In this document: piece after piece, positions 35,812 through 49,353 of the stretch
Layout of the letters: each line of letters starts with the position of its first letter
Position numbering within the stretch: position 1 is the first letter of the stretch
From: Azadirachta indica
Lineage: Eukaryota > Streptophyta > Magnoliopsida > Sapindales > Meliaceae
Assembly (NCBI GenBank): GCA_022749755.1
Contig: CM040442.1
Span: 11,568,457-11,632,456 of the forward strand
Length of the DNA: 64,000 bases
Reading direction: 5' to 3'
Notes under the pieces: model-generated
What the model saw: only the letters and a program-made list of their open reading frames with translations
The model's database searches: none
What the model was told of the DNA's origin: nothing
Position numbers and translations under genes: made by a program

Positions 35812-38800
35812 TATATATATATATATATAAACAAATCAAATATAATATATATATATATATATATAAAACAAAATCAAAGCCTCTAATATTATGTTGGCTC
35901 AAAGTGTAAAGGCAATGGACATTAAATATACTAAATATAACAGTAATATTTAGTTCTAAATATTTGGCTTAATACCTTTTTAAGTTGTAATAGTGATGGC
36001 AAAATCTTGTGACTTTGGGACTCATGCGAATTTGCTCTCAATGAAATAATGAATGAGGTGGAAAAGGGAAAATTAAAATTAATGAGGTAGAATTTTAGTG
36101 TTCTTCCATTTTTATAATTAATAAACGGCGTGCTTCCTCTCATATTTGTTCTTCCATTTTTTCGGTACACAAAGTAAGAAAAATAAAATTATGTACAATA
36201 AATGCAATCCATATTTCTTCAGTATTTGTTAATTCTTTAACTAAATCAAAAGCTTAGAATCAAATTTTGAATGCAGCCAAATTAGATAAAAGAAAAAATG
36301 ATTTAGATTAAATGTGGATAAATTCAAAATTAATATAATCTAAAAATTTGCACAATAATTCAACCAAAATGTAGAATCCCTTGAAATTAATTCTTTCTAC
36401 TTGAATAGCCATCTTCTTTAGCAATTTTTATTTTAAACGAAAACTCCACCTACGCCAATGAGTTTTTTTTCCCAGAAATGAAGAGTAATTGCATCCTGAT
36501 AGCACGTACTGCCAATATTAGCAAATGCCTAAAGAGGGATTATATAATAAGATGTTTTATGGTAGATATTAGGACAAAGAAAGACTAACAAAGGTTGGTA
36601 CACATAGCCACAAAAGTGCGAGTCAGTGAAGGCAATATGGGCTTTGCTCCTTTTGAATCAAGATTTTGGTGATGAAGCGATTGATGATGCAGTAGTCCGT
36701 GGGGTCAATTGAGCTGTCGCGGATGGAAGATGCATCAACAATATCACTCGAGCTTCCAAGGAAGGACAGATACTTGCACTTGCAACTAAGCTTTTTGCCA
36801 TCCATTGTAGCTGGATAGTTCCGGAATGAACAATGGGGTCTCAATCTTGCGAAGAAGACGAAAATGAACATTTACCAATTTTAATATGCCAACAATACAT
36901 AATCCAATGAAATCGAAATGAGCACGGAAATTACACAAAAAAATGCATGTAACTGAAAATTTTGGTAAAAAAGGCTGAAAAAAAGAAAAATTCAACTTAA
37001 GATAATTAAAGGTAAAAACCTTAAATTCACACTTAAAAACCTTAAATAACCAATTAAAACCAAAACCTCATCAATCTACAACTAACCCGACTTTAAAATT
37101 TGCACAGAATTCAGCCAATTTCGAGAGTGCGTCACAATAATAAAAATCAAAATTAATTTTTAGACAAAAATAAATAGAAATTTGATTGAAATACCTAGAT
37201 CCCAAAAATTGTTCTCACAATGAATTAAACATATAAATTAATTAAAAACAACTCGCCTATTTTTTTTTTTTTTTAAAAAAACAAACAGAAAGGAAAGAGC
37301 ATGAGTCCACCGCACACAAACACCAATACTTGTAGCTTCAATACACAATTATTCTTGGAGTCAATCAGTATCGAAAGCAAAACCTTTTCAAGAATCATCT
37401 CTTTTGAATTATCCCACAAGCTAATCCCTATCATATTTTACGTCCGCTCGAATCGTCGACGAATGCTAGTCCTTTTTCTTCTGTTCTTTTTGCACTCTTT
37501 TTTTTTTTCTCTACTTCTAAGGAATAATTAGAGTGTTAATTTTCTTAAAAGTTATGTGACTTTAAAAAGACATGGTTAGTGGTATTGTAATTGTTGCCTT
37601 TTTTAGCATTAATAGTGTATGTTTTTGTCATGGCAGGATGTATGGTAATGGGTAGTTGTACATTTAGCTATAAATTTTGTACATATTGTATCACAGGGAG
37701 TGCATGTTTATGGTCATATAAGAAGTGATGTAATTGATTCAATGCGTGAAGTAAAGTGTGTTTGTCCTTTACAATTTCATTTGCCTTGAATATGCTCCAA
37801 CGACACTAATTAATTAATGTAAATATTTAAATTGACTATAGCCTATAGTTTGCTTTTTATTAGTTGCGTATAATAATTGAACATTGCATATATTATAACG
37901 ATTAATTTATGGTAATTTACATTAAATATTTCATTAATTAATTTAGCTTTTAATTAGTAAATGGAAACACATGAGAATAATTAATAACTTTAAACGCACA
38001 AAAAGGACTTTTTCTTATATATATATATTTTCCTTTTTGTTGCAAGTTTTTATCCGCTAAATCTAAGAACAAATTCGTAGAATGCAAGAAGATCAACTCT
38101 TCTCTTTTCCCCATTAATTTTTTTTTTCTCTTCCATCTAAAACCACCACCATATTTCATCACCCTGATTTTTACCCATTTCCTTCCCTCTCTGTACATCC
38201 ACGAAATTTATTTTTCTAAACAAAAGAGGAAAAAAACAAAGGCATAGTTTTCTCTCTCCCTTCACTGTCTTTCCATTTTCATTAACCCTTCTGGCCTTCC
38301 CCACTAACCAATCCTCTGCATTGCAATTTTCCTGAAAAAGGTGAGAAAAGTGGAGAAGAAGAAGAAAAATGTATAACCAATCCTCTACACGCACCAGAGA
38401 AGGAGAAGAAGGTGAGACGAGAGAAGGAGAAGGTGGGAAGTTTCAAGCGCGGTGAAAGATTGTGGTGTGACTCTGCTGATAATTTTAAATTTAGGGGTTT
38501 TCTGGTGTCCAAAAAATTAAAAACCCATTTATCTTCGAACAAATGAAAAGTTATTAATAATAAAATATTAATAAGAAAGAAAATACACATATATATTTTT
38601 ATCTTTCCTCTAATTCTATTTCCCTATGACAAGTTAGAATTTTGTCTCCCATGTGCAACCATTATCGTATAAATGTGTATTTTGCTTTTAAAATGTTGAT
38701 TTTTACTGTTAAAAAACTGACAATCTAAAGGGGGTATAGATTTCGTTTGCCTCTCTTAATTTCTTAATTTCTTATTAAGTAATCGCAATTCTTCATTTTT

Positions 38801-39950
38801 ATAATACAAATTAATTTTTATATATAATCTTTGTTGATAAAAATGCAAAATTAGTACAGGTGGTAATAATAAATAAAGTAGACTATGTGATAACTAATAC
38901 TATTATATTATAATCAGTTGTATTACATAATTTGTAATAGCTTTAGCCACCCTCAAAGGGACATTCTATTGCTTAAAAGAGAGTTCCAAAATTTCCAAAT
39001 GACGAAGGCCACTTGATATTGGGACTTTTGGAAAAGAGATGGGATGAGAATGACTTACATAAATAAATAATTTTAAAACTGAATTAACAAAGAAACGTAA
39101 AAGAAATAATTAATTACTTTAGGAAACAATATACAAATAATTTTCATTTTTTATTTGTCTAATGCAACGACAATAAGAATTGAATAGCTTTGAATTCATT
39201 CCTGAATAATCACAATGAGTTGAAATATAAAAGTCTAAGTCTCCAAGGCAGCCACCATCTCAATTTTCCAATGTCCTAAATTGCAGCTAATACACAATAT
39301 GAGATAGATTATCAAAAGAATGGCGTGTATCTGGGGCTTCCACATTGATTTCAACATTTTTTTCAAAACATAGAAAAATTATTTAGGTGGTCCCCATTCA
39401 TTCTATTATTTAGTTTTCCAAAAATGCAAGTAGTCAGAATCATGCAACAAGATTAATAATAATAATAATAATAAAAAGAATAATAATATAAGCAAAGGTT
39501 GATACCAAATAAAGTGCATGGAACGAAAATCCAACTGCAGTTGTCCACGATGGATATGTTTGAAATTTAGTATAGTATAAGGTTTTTCATTTATAAAAAA
39601 ATTAATAATAAAAAATTTCCGGATAAACACAATTAAGCTAACTTCTAATAAATAAGTTAATTTAGATTATTGTAGCTCGAAATTTCAGTGCCGGTCAACT
39701 TTGCTTATATACTTAATTTGTCAACTTTTATTTTCCACACACGTATACATATATTTAATGAGGAAGTTTGACAGAATAGACTTGAGATACTACTTACATT
39801 TTCACTTAGTGGTTTCTATATATTCCACATTCAACAAATCAAATTGCACGTCTATCATACTATATTGATGACATTAATTATTTATAACAAATGATGCTTT
39901 ACTACAGCAAAGCGTTTTGAGAGAAAATATTGAAGGTTTTCCAGTTTTCA
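35812..39950. other. Intergenic DNA, no gene recognised
   Basis: TA microsatellites at about 35810-35866 and an ATA/TAA run near 39450. A segment of higher GC at 36600-36870 contains a minus-strand frame beginning MDGKKLSCKCKYLSFLGSSS; it looks protein-like but matches nothing I know. GAA-rich sequence lies at 38350-38430. Otherwise AT-rich. Confidence 0.45.
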
Positions 39951-42120
39951 ATGGAAAAAAACTTCATTAAGTTGTCAATATCTTTGATTTTAGTAACTGT
40001 TTTTCGTATATATGGATACGAAGGTTGCTTGGAAGAAGAAAGGATTGGTTTACTGAAAATTAAGAGTTTCTTCGCATCAATCAGTGATAAAGATTTTGAA
40101 GACTATATTCTTAATTCATGGGTTGATAACCCAATATATGATTGTTGTGATTGGGAGGGAGTTATCTGCAACATCGCTACACAAAGGGTGATGCAACTCT
40201 CACTCAATTGGACAAGGCAATTCCTTGATGATAACGACTATGATGGATTTCCAATTTTGGATTTTTCATTGTTTCTTCCTTTTCAAGAATTGCAAATGCT
40301 TGAGTTATATGGAAATTACTTTGAAGGTTGGGAAGATAATAAAGGTATTTACACACACACACACACGCACACATACATATCTATTCTCGTTCATGATTAT
40401 TTATGATGATAAATACTATATAATTTTGCAGCTAATTGTAACGACAGCTTCGGGAGTTTGAGGCAACTGAAGATGTTAAATCTTGGTTTTAACTACTTTG
40501 ACGATAGCGTATTACAATATTTGACTGCTCTAACTTCTCTTACCACTTTGATTCTTCGCAATAATAGAATTGAAAGTTTCAGAGCGAAACAAGGTATGCT
40601 TCCTCATGCGCCATACAATTTAATGATCTTAATTATTCTACATATAATTTTCAGAATCTATATTGACTATTATTTTTTAAAAAAAACGTTACAATTAATC
40701 GAGTTTAACAATATAATAGATTATAACTTCTAATTTTACTATTCTATTAGAAATTAAAGAGTGCTTATATTGTTGATTGTGATTCATATAATCTCTCCAT
40801 AACTAATTATCATATTATTTTTCTTTTTTTAATTTCTGTATTCTTGTTGCGGGATTGATAAATTTCACATACTGGAAAGATTTGCTTTCAATTATGTGGT
40901 AATTAATAGTGATATTTGAGTTGCTAAATTAAAGTTTCATGTCTTTTTTTTTCCTTCTAATAAAATAAGGTTGTATATTTCTATTACTAATTTATCTCCT
41001 ATTAGCATACTACAGCGTTTAAAAAATTGAGTTTGGCTGCTCATTACAATTTTTAGTAAAATTTGTTTCATTATCTTTGCAGGATTATTAAAATTGACAC
41101 ATTTAAAAGTTTTGGACCTAAGTTGGAACTACATAAATGGTTCTATAGAAAGTGCAGGTACATTTTTAATATTTTGTAAAACTTAGATACTTGAAAATTA
41201 ATTATATCTTATCAGTTTATTATGCTTACCATTAAATTTTTTAATATTATTAAAATTTGTAAGGGCTCATTCGTCTTTTTAGCAAAGGAGATTCTCGCGA
41301 GTTGCAAGGAAATTTCTTAAAACTGAAAGATGGGGCATCTACGAATACAACTGAAAATGTCTTAAGTACCCTTCCCACCAGCTGCACTCATTATAAAATG
41401 TCTTAAATACCCTTATCCCCTAAAATCAACAAAAATTATTTGTTTTGGTGCTCTAGATAAGCTTCTACAAAGAACAATTATCAAAACAAAAGAAGATTTT
41501 GATTAATAGTAAATTTTTTTAATTTATATCCCATGATTTTCATTTATAAGCAGCAGTATACTAATACACCAAGTGATTTCCATATCATGTATGATGACAA
41601 TTTTGACATTCAAATTATAAAACATAGCATTAGTCTTAAATATTTTAATTGATTAAGAATTCTAACAATTAGAATATTAATTAATCTTAATTATCATTTA
41701 AGTGCAATGATTATTCAACTTTTATATTATTCGTAGTGAAAATTTTGGGATATAAATGAGAAAATATAGTATTATTCTTTAATTTTAACTACTATATATT
41801 TTGATTTTCGAAATTTATATTCATTTACGATTTCTTTTAATTTATACTTCTTTTAATTTTATCTGTGCAGGATTAGCAAATTTGGTGAATTTGGAAGTGT
41901 TGGACCTAAGGGGTAATGGAATAGTAAGTGGGCAAGGTAACGGTACCAGTTAATTGATTGAAATCAATAATGATTATAAATCAAGCATACTTAATTATTT
42001 GAAGAGATATATTCTTATTCTTTAATTTTCTCTGTGTAGGATTGGAAAGCATGAGAAACTTGAAAAGATTGGATTTAAGTTATAACGAAGTAACTATAAG
42101 TGAAATTCTAACCGATCAAT
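39951..42120 (+). CDS. Receptor-like protein (LRR-RLP), 5' part with five exons; 3' part missing
   Basis: The ATG at 39951 gives MEKNFIKLSISLILVTVF, a signal peptide, then CLEEERIGLLKIKSFF and the LRR N-terminal cap with SWVDNPIYDCCDWEGVICN (paired cysteines), typical of plant RLPs. Exons: 39951-40344, 40432-40593, 41083-41157, 41871-41936, 42040-42120, all joined by GT-AG introns in phase 1. After the first two, each exon encodes one LRR (for example LTHLKVLDLSWNYINGS; LVNLEVLDLRGN; MRNLKRLDLSYNEV). A further repeat at about 42470-42530 has lost its acceptor and frame. No island domain, transmembrane segment or tail follows before 45.7 kb. As an RLP it would act at the cell surface with partner kinases, but this copy looks truncated. 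The start is chosen because it opens the signal peptide. Confidence 0.75.
40349..40378. repeat. CA microsatellite in RLP intron 1
   Basis: ACACACACACACACGCACAC-type run within the first intron of the RLP gene. Confidence 0.9.
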
Positions 42121-45100
42121 GTAACCATAATAATTCACTTCCTATTTTTCCTTCAATGTAATTTTCAAATTCTAGTATTTTAAAAGGTGTATATTTCATT
42201 AATCAGTAAGGATAAGTGAGTAACTCTTCAACAAATGCCTTGATATCTAACTGAAAATTTATATAATAGATTGTTGCATTTTGCTATTCTACCTAAAATT
42301 GTAATATAGTGTTAAAATATTAATTTGTATAGATGAGTATTGATATATAATAGTACTCTATATATATCTAATATAAATTTATATGATACTAAGCTTTTAA
42401 ATTTCTTTTTTATATGAGATTTGTTAATTAACACTGATAAATACTTTACTTCTATTTTTCTTTTTTATTGAATTATCAAATTTGATGAACTTCAAAAGTT
42501 TTGTATCTTAGGGATAACAACAAATATTATTTGTTAAAAAGAGTTAATTTTAATTTTATCCTCTAATTTATTGACATATATTAGATATACAATCAATTTA
42601 TTGAAAGTCTTCACTCCATCAAATTATTATTATTCTTATTTTAATTAAAAATAAAAAGAGATAACATAGTTTTAATCCCTAAGCTTTGTGAAATGACAAA
42701 TTATAACAGATGTTTATCATCATCCCTTAGAATTTTTAGGTTATAATCCACTTTCTCTTACCAACATTAAAAAACCATAATTTCACTGCACTTAATAAAA
42801 GAATTCAAAGAAAGAATAATTCTCTCGCCATTCCTTGTTAAAAAAAATCATCAATTTCTCCTACCATTTTTTTTTGAAAAATGCATAAATTTCTTCTACC
42901 ATTTTCTCACTGTCAACCAAATTTCTTTTCTAGTTTCAAAGAGTTTTTTCCTCTATTGTTAATTCTAACCATTTTAGCTATTGTTCCTCATCGTAATCAT
43001 TGATAAAAGCCACTCAAGAGATAGATCACTAAAAATATGACACATGATTGTAATTCCCTATGTTTTGAAACAAATAATAACAAAGATCATAGGGATTTGC
43101 TTAGATAGTTATTATAACTTTCATCAACAGTTTTTAAATATAATTTGGAAAAAAAATTCGTGTTTAAAAAAGAGAGAAAGAAGCGATGGACAGTAATTAT
43201 AACAAAGAAAGTAATAGAGAGAAAAAATGAAAAATAATAGTAAAGATAAAATATGAAGGTAGAGGTTTCACTAATAATGGTATATTTGGAGATGGGAGGG
43301 AAAAAAAGGTAGAAATGGAGGTGGTTAATTAGGGATTTTTTGTTTATATTCTATATTAAAGATGAATAGTATAGTATATTCATTTAAATTTAATCAATAG
43401 GATAAATTTATACTTTATTGCTATTTAATGGATTGAAGTAATTATAGTGTTTAAAATGTTAAAATTAATGAAAATATGTCCTAATTTGTTATTTGACCAA
43501 TGTTTTGGAACTAAAATTTATTATCCTTTTTAATTTTAATTAAAAGAAGAATAAAATTGTCATTTTATTGTTATTTTGAGTAGACTGATGACTTTTAATA
43601 AATTAATAATATATCAACATGTCAAAAATTAGAAAGCGAAGCTGAAAATAACTTTTAAAAAAATATTCAAGAAATTTAATAAATTATACTGTTAAAAGTA
43701 TTGTGAGTTTTAAAAGGAGAGTATGTATGTTTAATAAATTTAGTGTTAAAACATTATGATAGTGTATAATAACCATAATAATAATAAGGACAAGATAAAA
43801 TCATGATTTCTGAAAATCTAAAAATTACATTAATTATAATCTTAGATTATTTGCTAAAATATTTTTTTTAAATTATAAAAGTTATTGTTAGAACACAATA
43901 ATTTATGAAATAATCATGGTCAATTCTTTTTGTTTCGGTGTTAAAAAAAGTAGCGTATTTGAACTAAGAGTAAGAAAGTTTCTACATATATTTAAATTCT
44001 CCAACTGTTGCATTAATTAATGGTAAATTGCTTCAATTTGGTTGTGGGCTCAGTTGCATAAGCTAGTCATATTATAATTACTAAAATATCTGATCTTGAA
44101 AATTCAACGTTGAAAAGTCAGGCTGATACGAAAAATGTTTGAAATTTCTAATTAACCAAATGCCCCTATACCTATCTATTTGTTGGCTTAAATTTATGAG
44201 ATAACACTAAAAGAATTAATAAAGAGAACGTTGAAAATTCATATCCAAATAAATTTAATTTAGAAAAGCGTAGTGTTATAATTTATAAATTCTTATACAA
44301 TTTTAATTATAAAAATAAACTGATCACAAAACAGTGTTATATTTTCAGAAAATTCAGAAGGAAAATTTATAGAGATAAACAATTATATGGAATATATGCG
44401 ACAACATAACTGTATCACATTAATTGGTATGTTAGTTTGTGTACGAGAGTCTATATATGTAGTACTATTATTTAAAAAAATAGTAAAATGACACTGCAAA
44501 TTCAAAGTCAAATAAAAATAATACAAAAAGAATTATATATATATATATATATGCATATGTACATATGAAAAGGATCAAGGTCTCAATTTTTTATATAAAA
44601 CTTGTACATTGTTTATAAATTATTGAATTATTATAAATATTATCCTATATACATCAAAATAATTAGTATATGAGAGAAAAAAAAAAATAACATGTAGCAT
44701 CAACAAAAACTCAACCAAAAAAATTGTAGAAGATAGAACCAATATATAGTAATGAATGATTGATAGTGATAATATTATCCTTTACCATTAAGGAGGTGAA
44801 TTTCACTTTAGTCTCTAGTGTTTGATAAAATTTCACTTTAAAACATACTTGATATTTTTCTAAAAAGGTTCACAAATACTTCATTTTTGTTCCAATTTAA
44901 TGCTTAAAATTAATTTTCATTAAATATATATATATATATAAAAATAAGGTAAGAAGGTAATTATGTAATTTTATAAGAGACACTCAATTATAATAACATA
45001 TACCTCTTTGAAATAACCACAAATTATCATTAATGATTTGAACTATATCAATTCATTATTATTATTATTATTAGAGTCTAAATTTTTTGAGTTAACAATT

Positions 45101-45600
45101 TAGTTGACAATATTGGCAATGTAATAGTTGCTAGAAATTCGTCCTATTTGGATCTCATATTGTGTTTTGGTGGTGAAGGTAATTAAACACTATTATTGAT
45201 GGTGGTGGATTAATTTATTATTAATATTGTCAAACTCAAAAAAGAAAGACACAAAAGTCCAAAAAAAACTTAACAGTTCTTTATAGCCTAAAAAATTCTT
45301 TATTTTTATAATTTCATTAAAATTGAGGACAAATTATGTCCATCTCCAACAAATGGGGTAGAAATGTGTCATCTTCTTCTTAAATATTATATTTGATTGA
45401 ACAGAATTGATTAAATTCTGCATAAAGGACTAAAATGAAATGGATGTAAACAGTAAGATGAAGGTGAGACAAGTTATGAAACAATAAGGACTTTTGGGAG
45501 ACCTTTTCAAAGTAGCTGACTAATAGTCTATCTCCCAAAAATATTGGAAGTAAAGTGGAATTATGCCTTCTGAATTGGCCAAAGTAGTCGTGCGTGCATG
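42121..45600. other. AT-rich DNA without a gene
   Basis: Apart from the decayed LRR exon at about 42470-42530 (SNLMNFKSFV, then a stop), no coding sequence was seen. TA runs occur near 44535 and 44925. Confidence 0.55.
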
Positions 45601-45654
45601 TTGCCTCTATTGAAATGTCAATCTTCGGTCCGCTGCTCCATTTACATCAGACTT

Positions 45655-45748
45655 TTCTCATATATTACTACGCATTGAATAATTTACAAACACCCACAAA
45701 CATTGCAGTTTCAGCTCATCTTTCTTCGATCAATTTCCACCAGAGAAA
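45655..45748 (+). promoter_or_regulatory. Probable core promoter and leader of the CNL gene
   Basis: A TATA-like CATATATTA at about 45658 lies ~90 bp upstream of the ATG, which has a good plant context (GAAAATGGCT). No experimental-type evidence is available; this is inferred from position and sequence. Confidence 0.3.
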
Positions 45749-48512
45749 ATGGCTGAAGCTCTTGTTTGTGCAATAATGGAACAATTGGTCTTAATCCTCT
45801 CCCAACAGACAGAAGAGGGGATAAGACTGATTGTCGGCGCAGACAGAGAAGTCCAAAACCTCAACAGCAATTTTCTGGCCATTCAAGCTGTGCTTGAAGA
45901 TGCAGAGAGCAAACAAGTGAAGGAGAAAGCTGTTAGAGGTTGGTTGGAGAAGCTCAGAGATGTTTCCTATGACATTGATGATGTGTTGGATGAGTGGAAC
46001 ACTGCCATTCAACAACTACGAATTAAGGAAGTCGAAAATGCTTCCAAGCCTTTGAGGAAGGTATGTTCTGCTGTCTCTTACTATCTTTCTTGCTGTAGCC
46101 GAAATGTTTTTCGCTATGAATTAGCAGTCAAGATAAAAAATCTTAATAGATCACTAGATGTTGTGTCTATGGAGAAAGATAGGTTCCAGTTCAGGCCGAC
46201 TGATGGCACCCAAAAACTAGAACGGCAAATTACCACTTCTATGATTGACATATCAGAAGTTTGTGGAAGAGATCATGATAAGAATGAAGTAGTTAATCTT
46301 TTGTTGAGTGAAAGTAGTCAAGGACCGACTATCCCTATCATTTCCATGGTAGGAATGGGAGGTATTGGGAAAACAACGCTTGCTCGACTAGCTTTTAATG
46401 ATAATAGGGTGAAAGCCTCTTTCAATAAGAAAATCTGGGTTTGTGTTTCTGAACCTTTCAATGAGCTGAGGGTTGCCAAAGCAATCCTCGAATCTGGCAT
46501 GAATATGGCACCAAATCTTGTTGAACTAGAACCAGTGCTGCAAAACATACGCCAATGTGTTGAAGGAAAGAAGTTTCTTCTCATCTTCGATGATGTATGG
46601 ACTGAAAATCCGGACGATTGGGTACAAATAAAAAATTCTCTTTTGTGTGGTTCTGCAGGAAGTAAGATTTTGGTGACCACGCGTAAAGATAATGTTGCGA
46701 ATGTCATAGGAACTACCCACATGGTCCGGATAGGGACCTTGCCTGAGAAGGATTGTTGGTCATTGTTTAGTCAACTTGCTTTTTTTGGAAGAACAGACAG
46801 AGAATGTGAAGAACTAAAACATATTGGTGAAAAAATTGTAAAAAGGTGCAAAGGCTTACCTCTTGCTATAAAGACTTTAGGAAGTCTTTTGCGATTTAAA
46901 AGAGAAAATAAAGAGTGGCAAAGCACTTTAGATAGTAAGATGTGGGAAGTAGAAGAGGTAGAGAAAGGGCTTTTTCCACCTCTATTATTAAGCTATTATG
47001 ATTTGCCTTCAATGTTGAAAAAATGTTTCTTGTATTGTGCCATCTTTCCAAAGGATTACAATATACAGAAACATGAGTTGATCTTCTTATGGATGGCGCA
47101 AGATTATCTCAAGACCAAGGCAGGCGAAGATATGGAGTTAGTTGGTGAAAAATACTTTGAAATCCTAGCAATGAGGTCTTTTTTCCAAGAATTTGAAAGA
47201 TATGATGTTGATGGCAGCATTATAAGTTGTAAGATGCATGATATAGTGCATGACTTTGCTCAATTTCTTACAAAAGATGAATGCTTTACAATTGAAGCGG
47301 ATGATTCTAAGAAATCTTTTTCAGAATCATATGACAAAGCTCGACATTCAATGATAATCCCTAAAAAGGAGACCTCATTTCCCATCTCCATTTGTGCAGC
47401 TAGAAAATTACGTAGTCTTGTTGTTGAAGATGGTTACCATTGTACATATGATAGAGATTTATGCAAAATATTTGATCAGTTGACATGTCTCAGAACATTA
47501 GATTTGAAAGACAATCTAATCAAAGAGCTTCCCAAAGGAATAGAAAAATTGAAGCACTTGAGGTATCTGAACTTGTACCGAAGCAAAAATATAAAAGAAT
47601 TACCTGAGACATTATGTGAGTTATATAATCTACGGATTTTAAACATCAGGTACTGTGTGACTCTCCAAAAAATTACCTCAGGGAATTGGGAAGCTGATCA
47701 ATTTGAGTCATTTACATCATGATGATACTTCAATTAGTTACATGCCAAAAGGGGTTGAGAGATTAACTTGTCTTCAGAGGTTGTATGACTTTGTTGTCAG
47801 CAATGATGGGCATGGCAACAGAACTTGCAAGCTTGGATGTTTGAAGAATTTCAACCACCTTAAATCACTTGGTATAAAAGGATTGGGAAATTTGGTAGAT
47901 GTCGGTGATCTAAGGAGAGCACAGCTTAACAATAAGAAAAATCTGCTTCATTTGTTTGTGTACTTTGATGGAACGGTGAATGAGGACCATGAAGTTGTTC
48001 TTGAAGCTGCACAACCGCCTTCGCAATTGGAGAGATTAACGGTAGAAAAGTACTGGGGCAAGATATTTTTCCCCAACTGGTTAATGTCATTGACAAAGCT
48101 GAGGTATTTGATTCTTGATAGTCTCATAAACTGTCAGCATTTGCCTCCATTGGGAAGATTGCCGTCTCTTGAATCACTCCATATAGAAAACATCGAAAGT
48201 ATAAGAAGAGTTGGGAATGAATTTTTGGGCATAGAAACTGATATGGGCACATCTTCTTCTTCATCGTCATCAGTTATTGTCTTTCCCGAATTGAAATCGT
48301 TGGAGTTTGGGAGTATGGGTAAATGGGAAGAATGGGATTATCTGATTACAGGACAACAAGATGTGAAAATCATGCCATGTCTTCGTTCCTTGATATTTTT
48401 TAAGTGCCCAAAACTGAAGTCAATGCCTAGACACCTACTTCCATTGACAATGTCGAACAACTGTGGATTTTATCAATGTCCTCTTCTCAAAGAATATGTG
48501 GACAATTTATGA
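45749..48512 (+). CDS. CC-NBS-LRR (RGA-type) disease-resistance protein, single frameshift
   Basis: One exon of about 920 codons. Residues 1-100 form the Rx-type coiled coil with the EDVID-like DVSYDIDDVLDEW (71-83). The NB-ARC holds the P-loop GMGGIGKTT (202-210), kinase-2 KKFLLIFDDVW (274-284), RNBS-B GSKILVTTR, GLPL in CKGLPLAIKTLG (367-378), RNBS-D CFLYCAIFPKDY (426-437) and MHD (496-498). LRRs follow (LRTLDLKDNLIKELP, LRYLNLYRSKNIKELP). The frame is open to a TGA at about 47720. A sixth A in the run at 47667-47672 shifts the frame; the remainder (HLHHDDTSISYMPKGVERL to TGA/TAA at 48512) continues in the next frame. Copy B has five A residues here, so insertion, or a base-calling error, is likely. 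CNLs are cytoplasmic ATP/ADP switches that trigger defence on sensing pathogen effectors. If the shift is real, only CC-NB-ARC and a few LRRs would be made (657 residues). The LRR region is short, and the last ~20 residues diverge from usual family ends. Confidence 0.93.
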
Positions 48513-48856
48513 AATACGTTATGAAAGAGAAGCAGCGATGAGATCATCATCTACATCAGGCTGCCATAAAGTCACAGGTATTAATTTATTCTTCACTTCA
48601 TGAAAATCTTTTATATATTGAAGAAATTCTATGTTGTGTTACTTTTGCTACAAGTAACAACCACTAATGTAACAGGTAAATGGCCATAAGGAGTCTCCCT
48701 TAAATCTTTGCTTTATGATCGGTTTAAGCTTTTCTTAATTTCTTCCATTTCTGTACTTCAAACTTAATTGAATCACTTGTTCCGACAATCTGGAAAAAAC
48801 TGGCTTCAAACTGGCTTCAGTCACATTTCAATGACAGAAATAAGACTTCCTTTAGG

Positions 48857-48990
48857 TGCTGAAGGAAGAAGCCAGAAGCTCCGCGGCAATTTCCAGGCCA
48901 TTAAAGGTGTGCTTTATAATGCAGGGAACAAACAAGTGAAGGACAACACCATCAGAGAATGTATACTAATATATATACAAAAGGTTAAAT
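48857..48990 (+). pseudogene. Rx-type coiled-coil fragment downstream of the CNL gene
   Basis: The frame reads KLRGNFQAIKGVLYNAGNKQ, then VKDNTIRECI, which aligns with residues 38-65 of the CNL at 45.7 kb (NSNFLAIQAVLEDAESKQVK). Nothing of NB-ARC follows. It shows that another RGA gene once started here and lost its body. The same remnant is at 10687-10800. Confidence 0.7.
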
Positions 48991-49353
48991 ATATAATTCG
49001 ACTTTTTTTTTTAATTTTCATAAATATATAATTTAGAAATTCAGTACATAATTTGAAACTATTTAATTTAATCTGTTTTCAGTGTTCTCTCCAGAACAAA
49101 TTGCAGAAAGAGAATGTTTCAGGTCTTCTTCCTGGATACCGCTGCATTTTGAATTGGATGCTGCTTGTTCCATGTATTGGCTTCACATCTTTGCATCTTC
49201 AGAATTTTCGCCCCCAATATCAATAGTAAAATGGCAGAGTATGGATAAATGTTTCAGGACTTCATCCCTGTGAAAGTAATCTCTTTCTCTGTTAAATTAG
49301 TTTCCTTTTGCAATTTATGGTATTCCATTTGCAATCGTTCTTGGCTTCTGCAG

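Noticed and set aside
36623..36871. Minus-strand frame MDGKKLSCKC... as a gene
   Set aside because: Composition is protein-like but no family, splice structure or promoter could be supported.
44530..44650. Possible second copy of the MITE end (phrases like GATCAAGGTCTC and TTTTTTATATAAAACTTG)
   Set aside because: Similarity is weak and only one end is present, so I do not call it.
46318..46722. 134-codon minus-strand frame inside the CNL gene
   Set aside because: Antisense shadow of the NB-ARC coding region.
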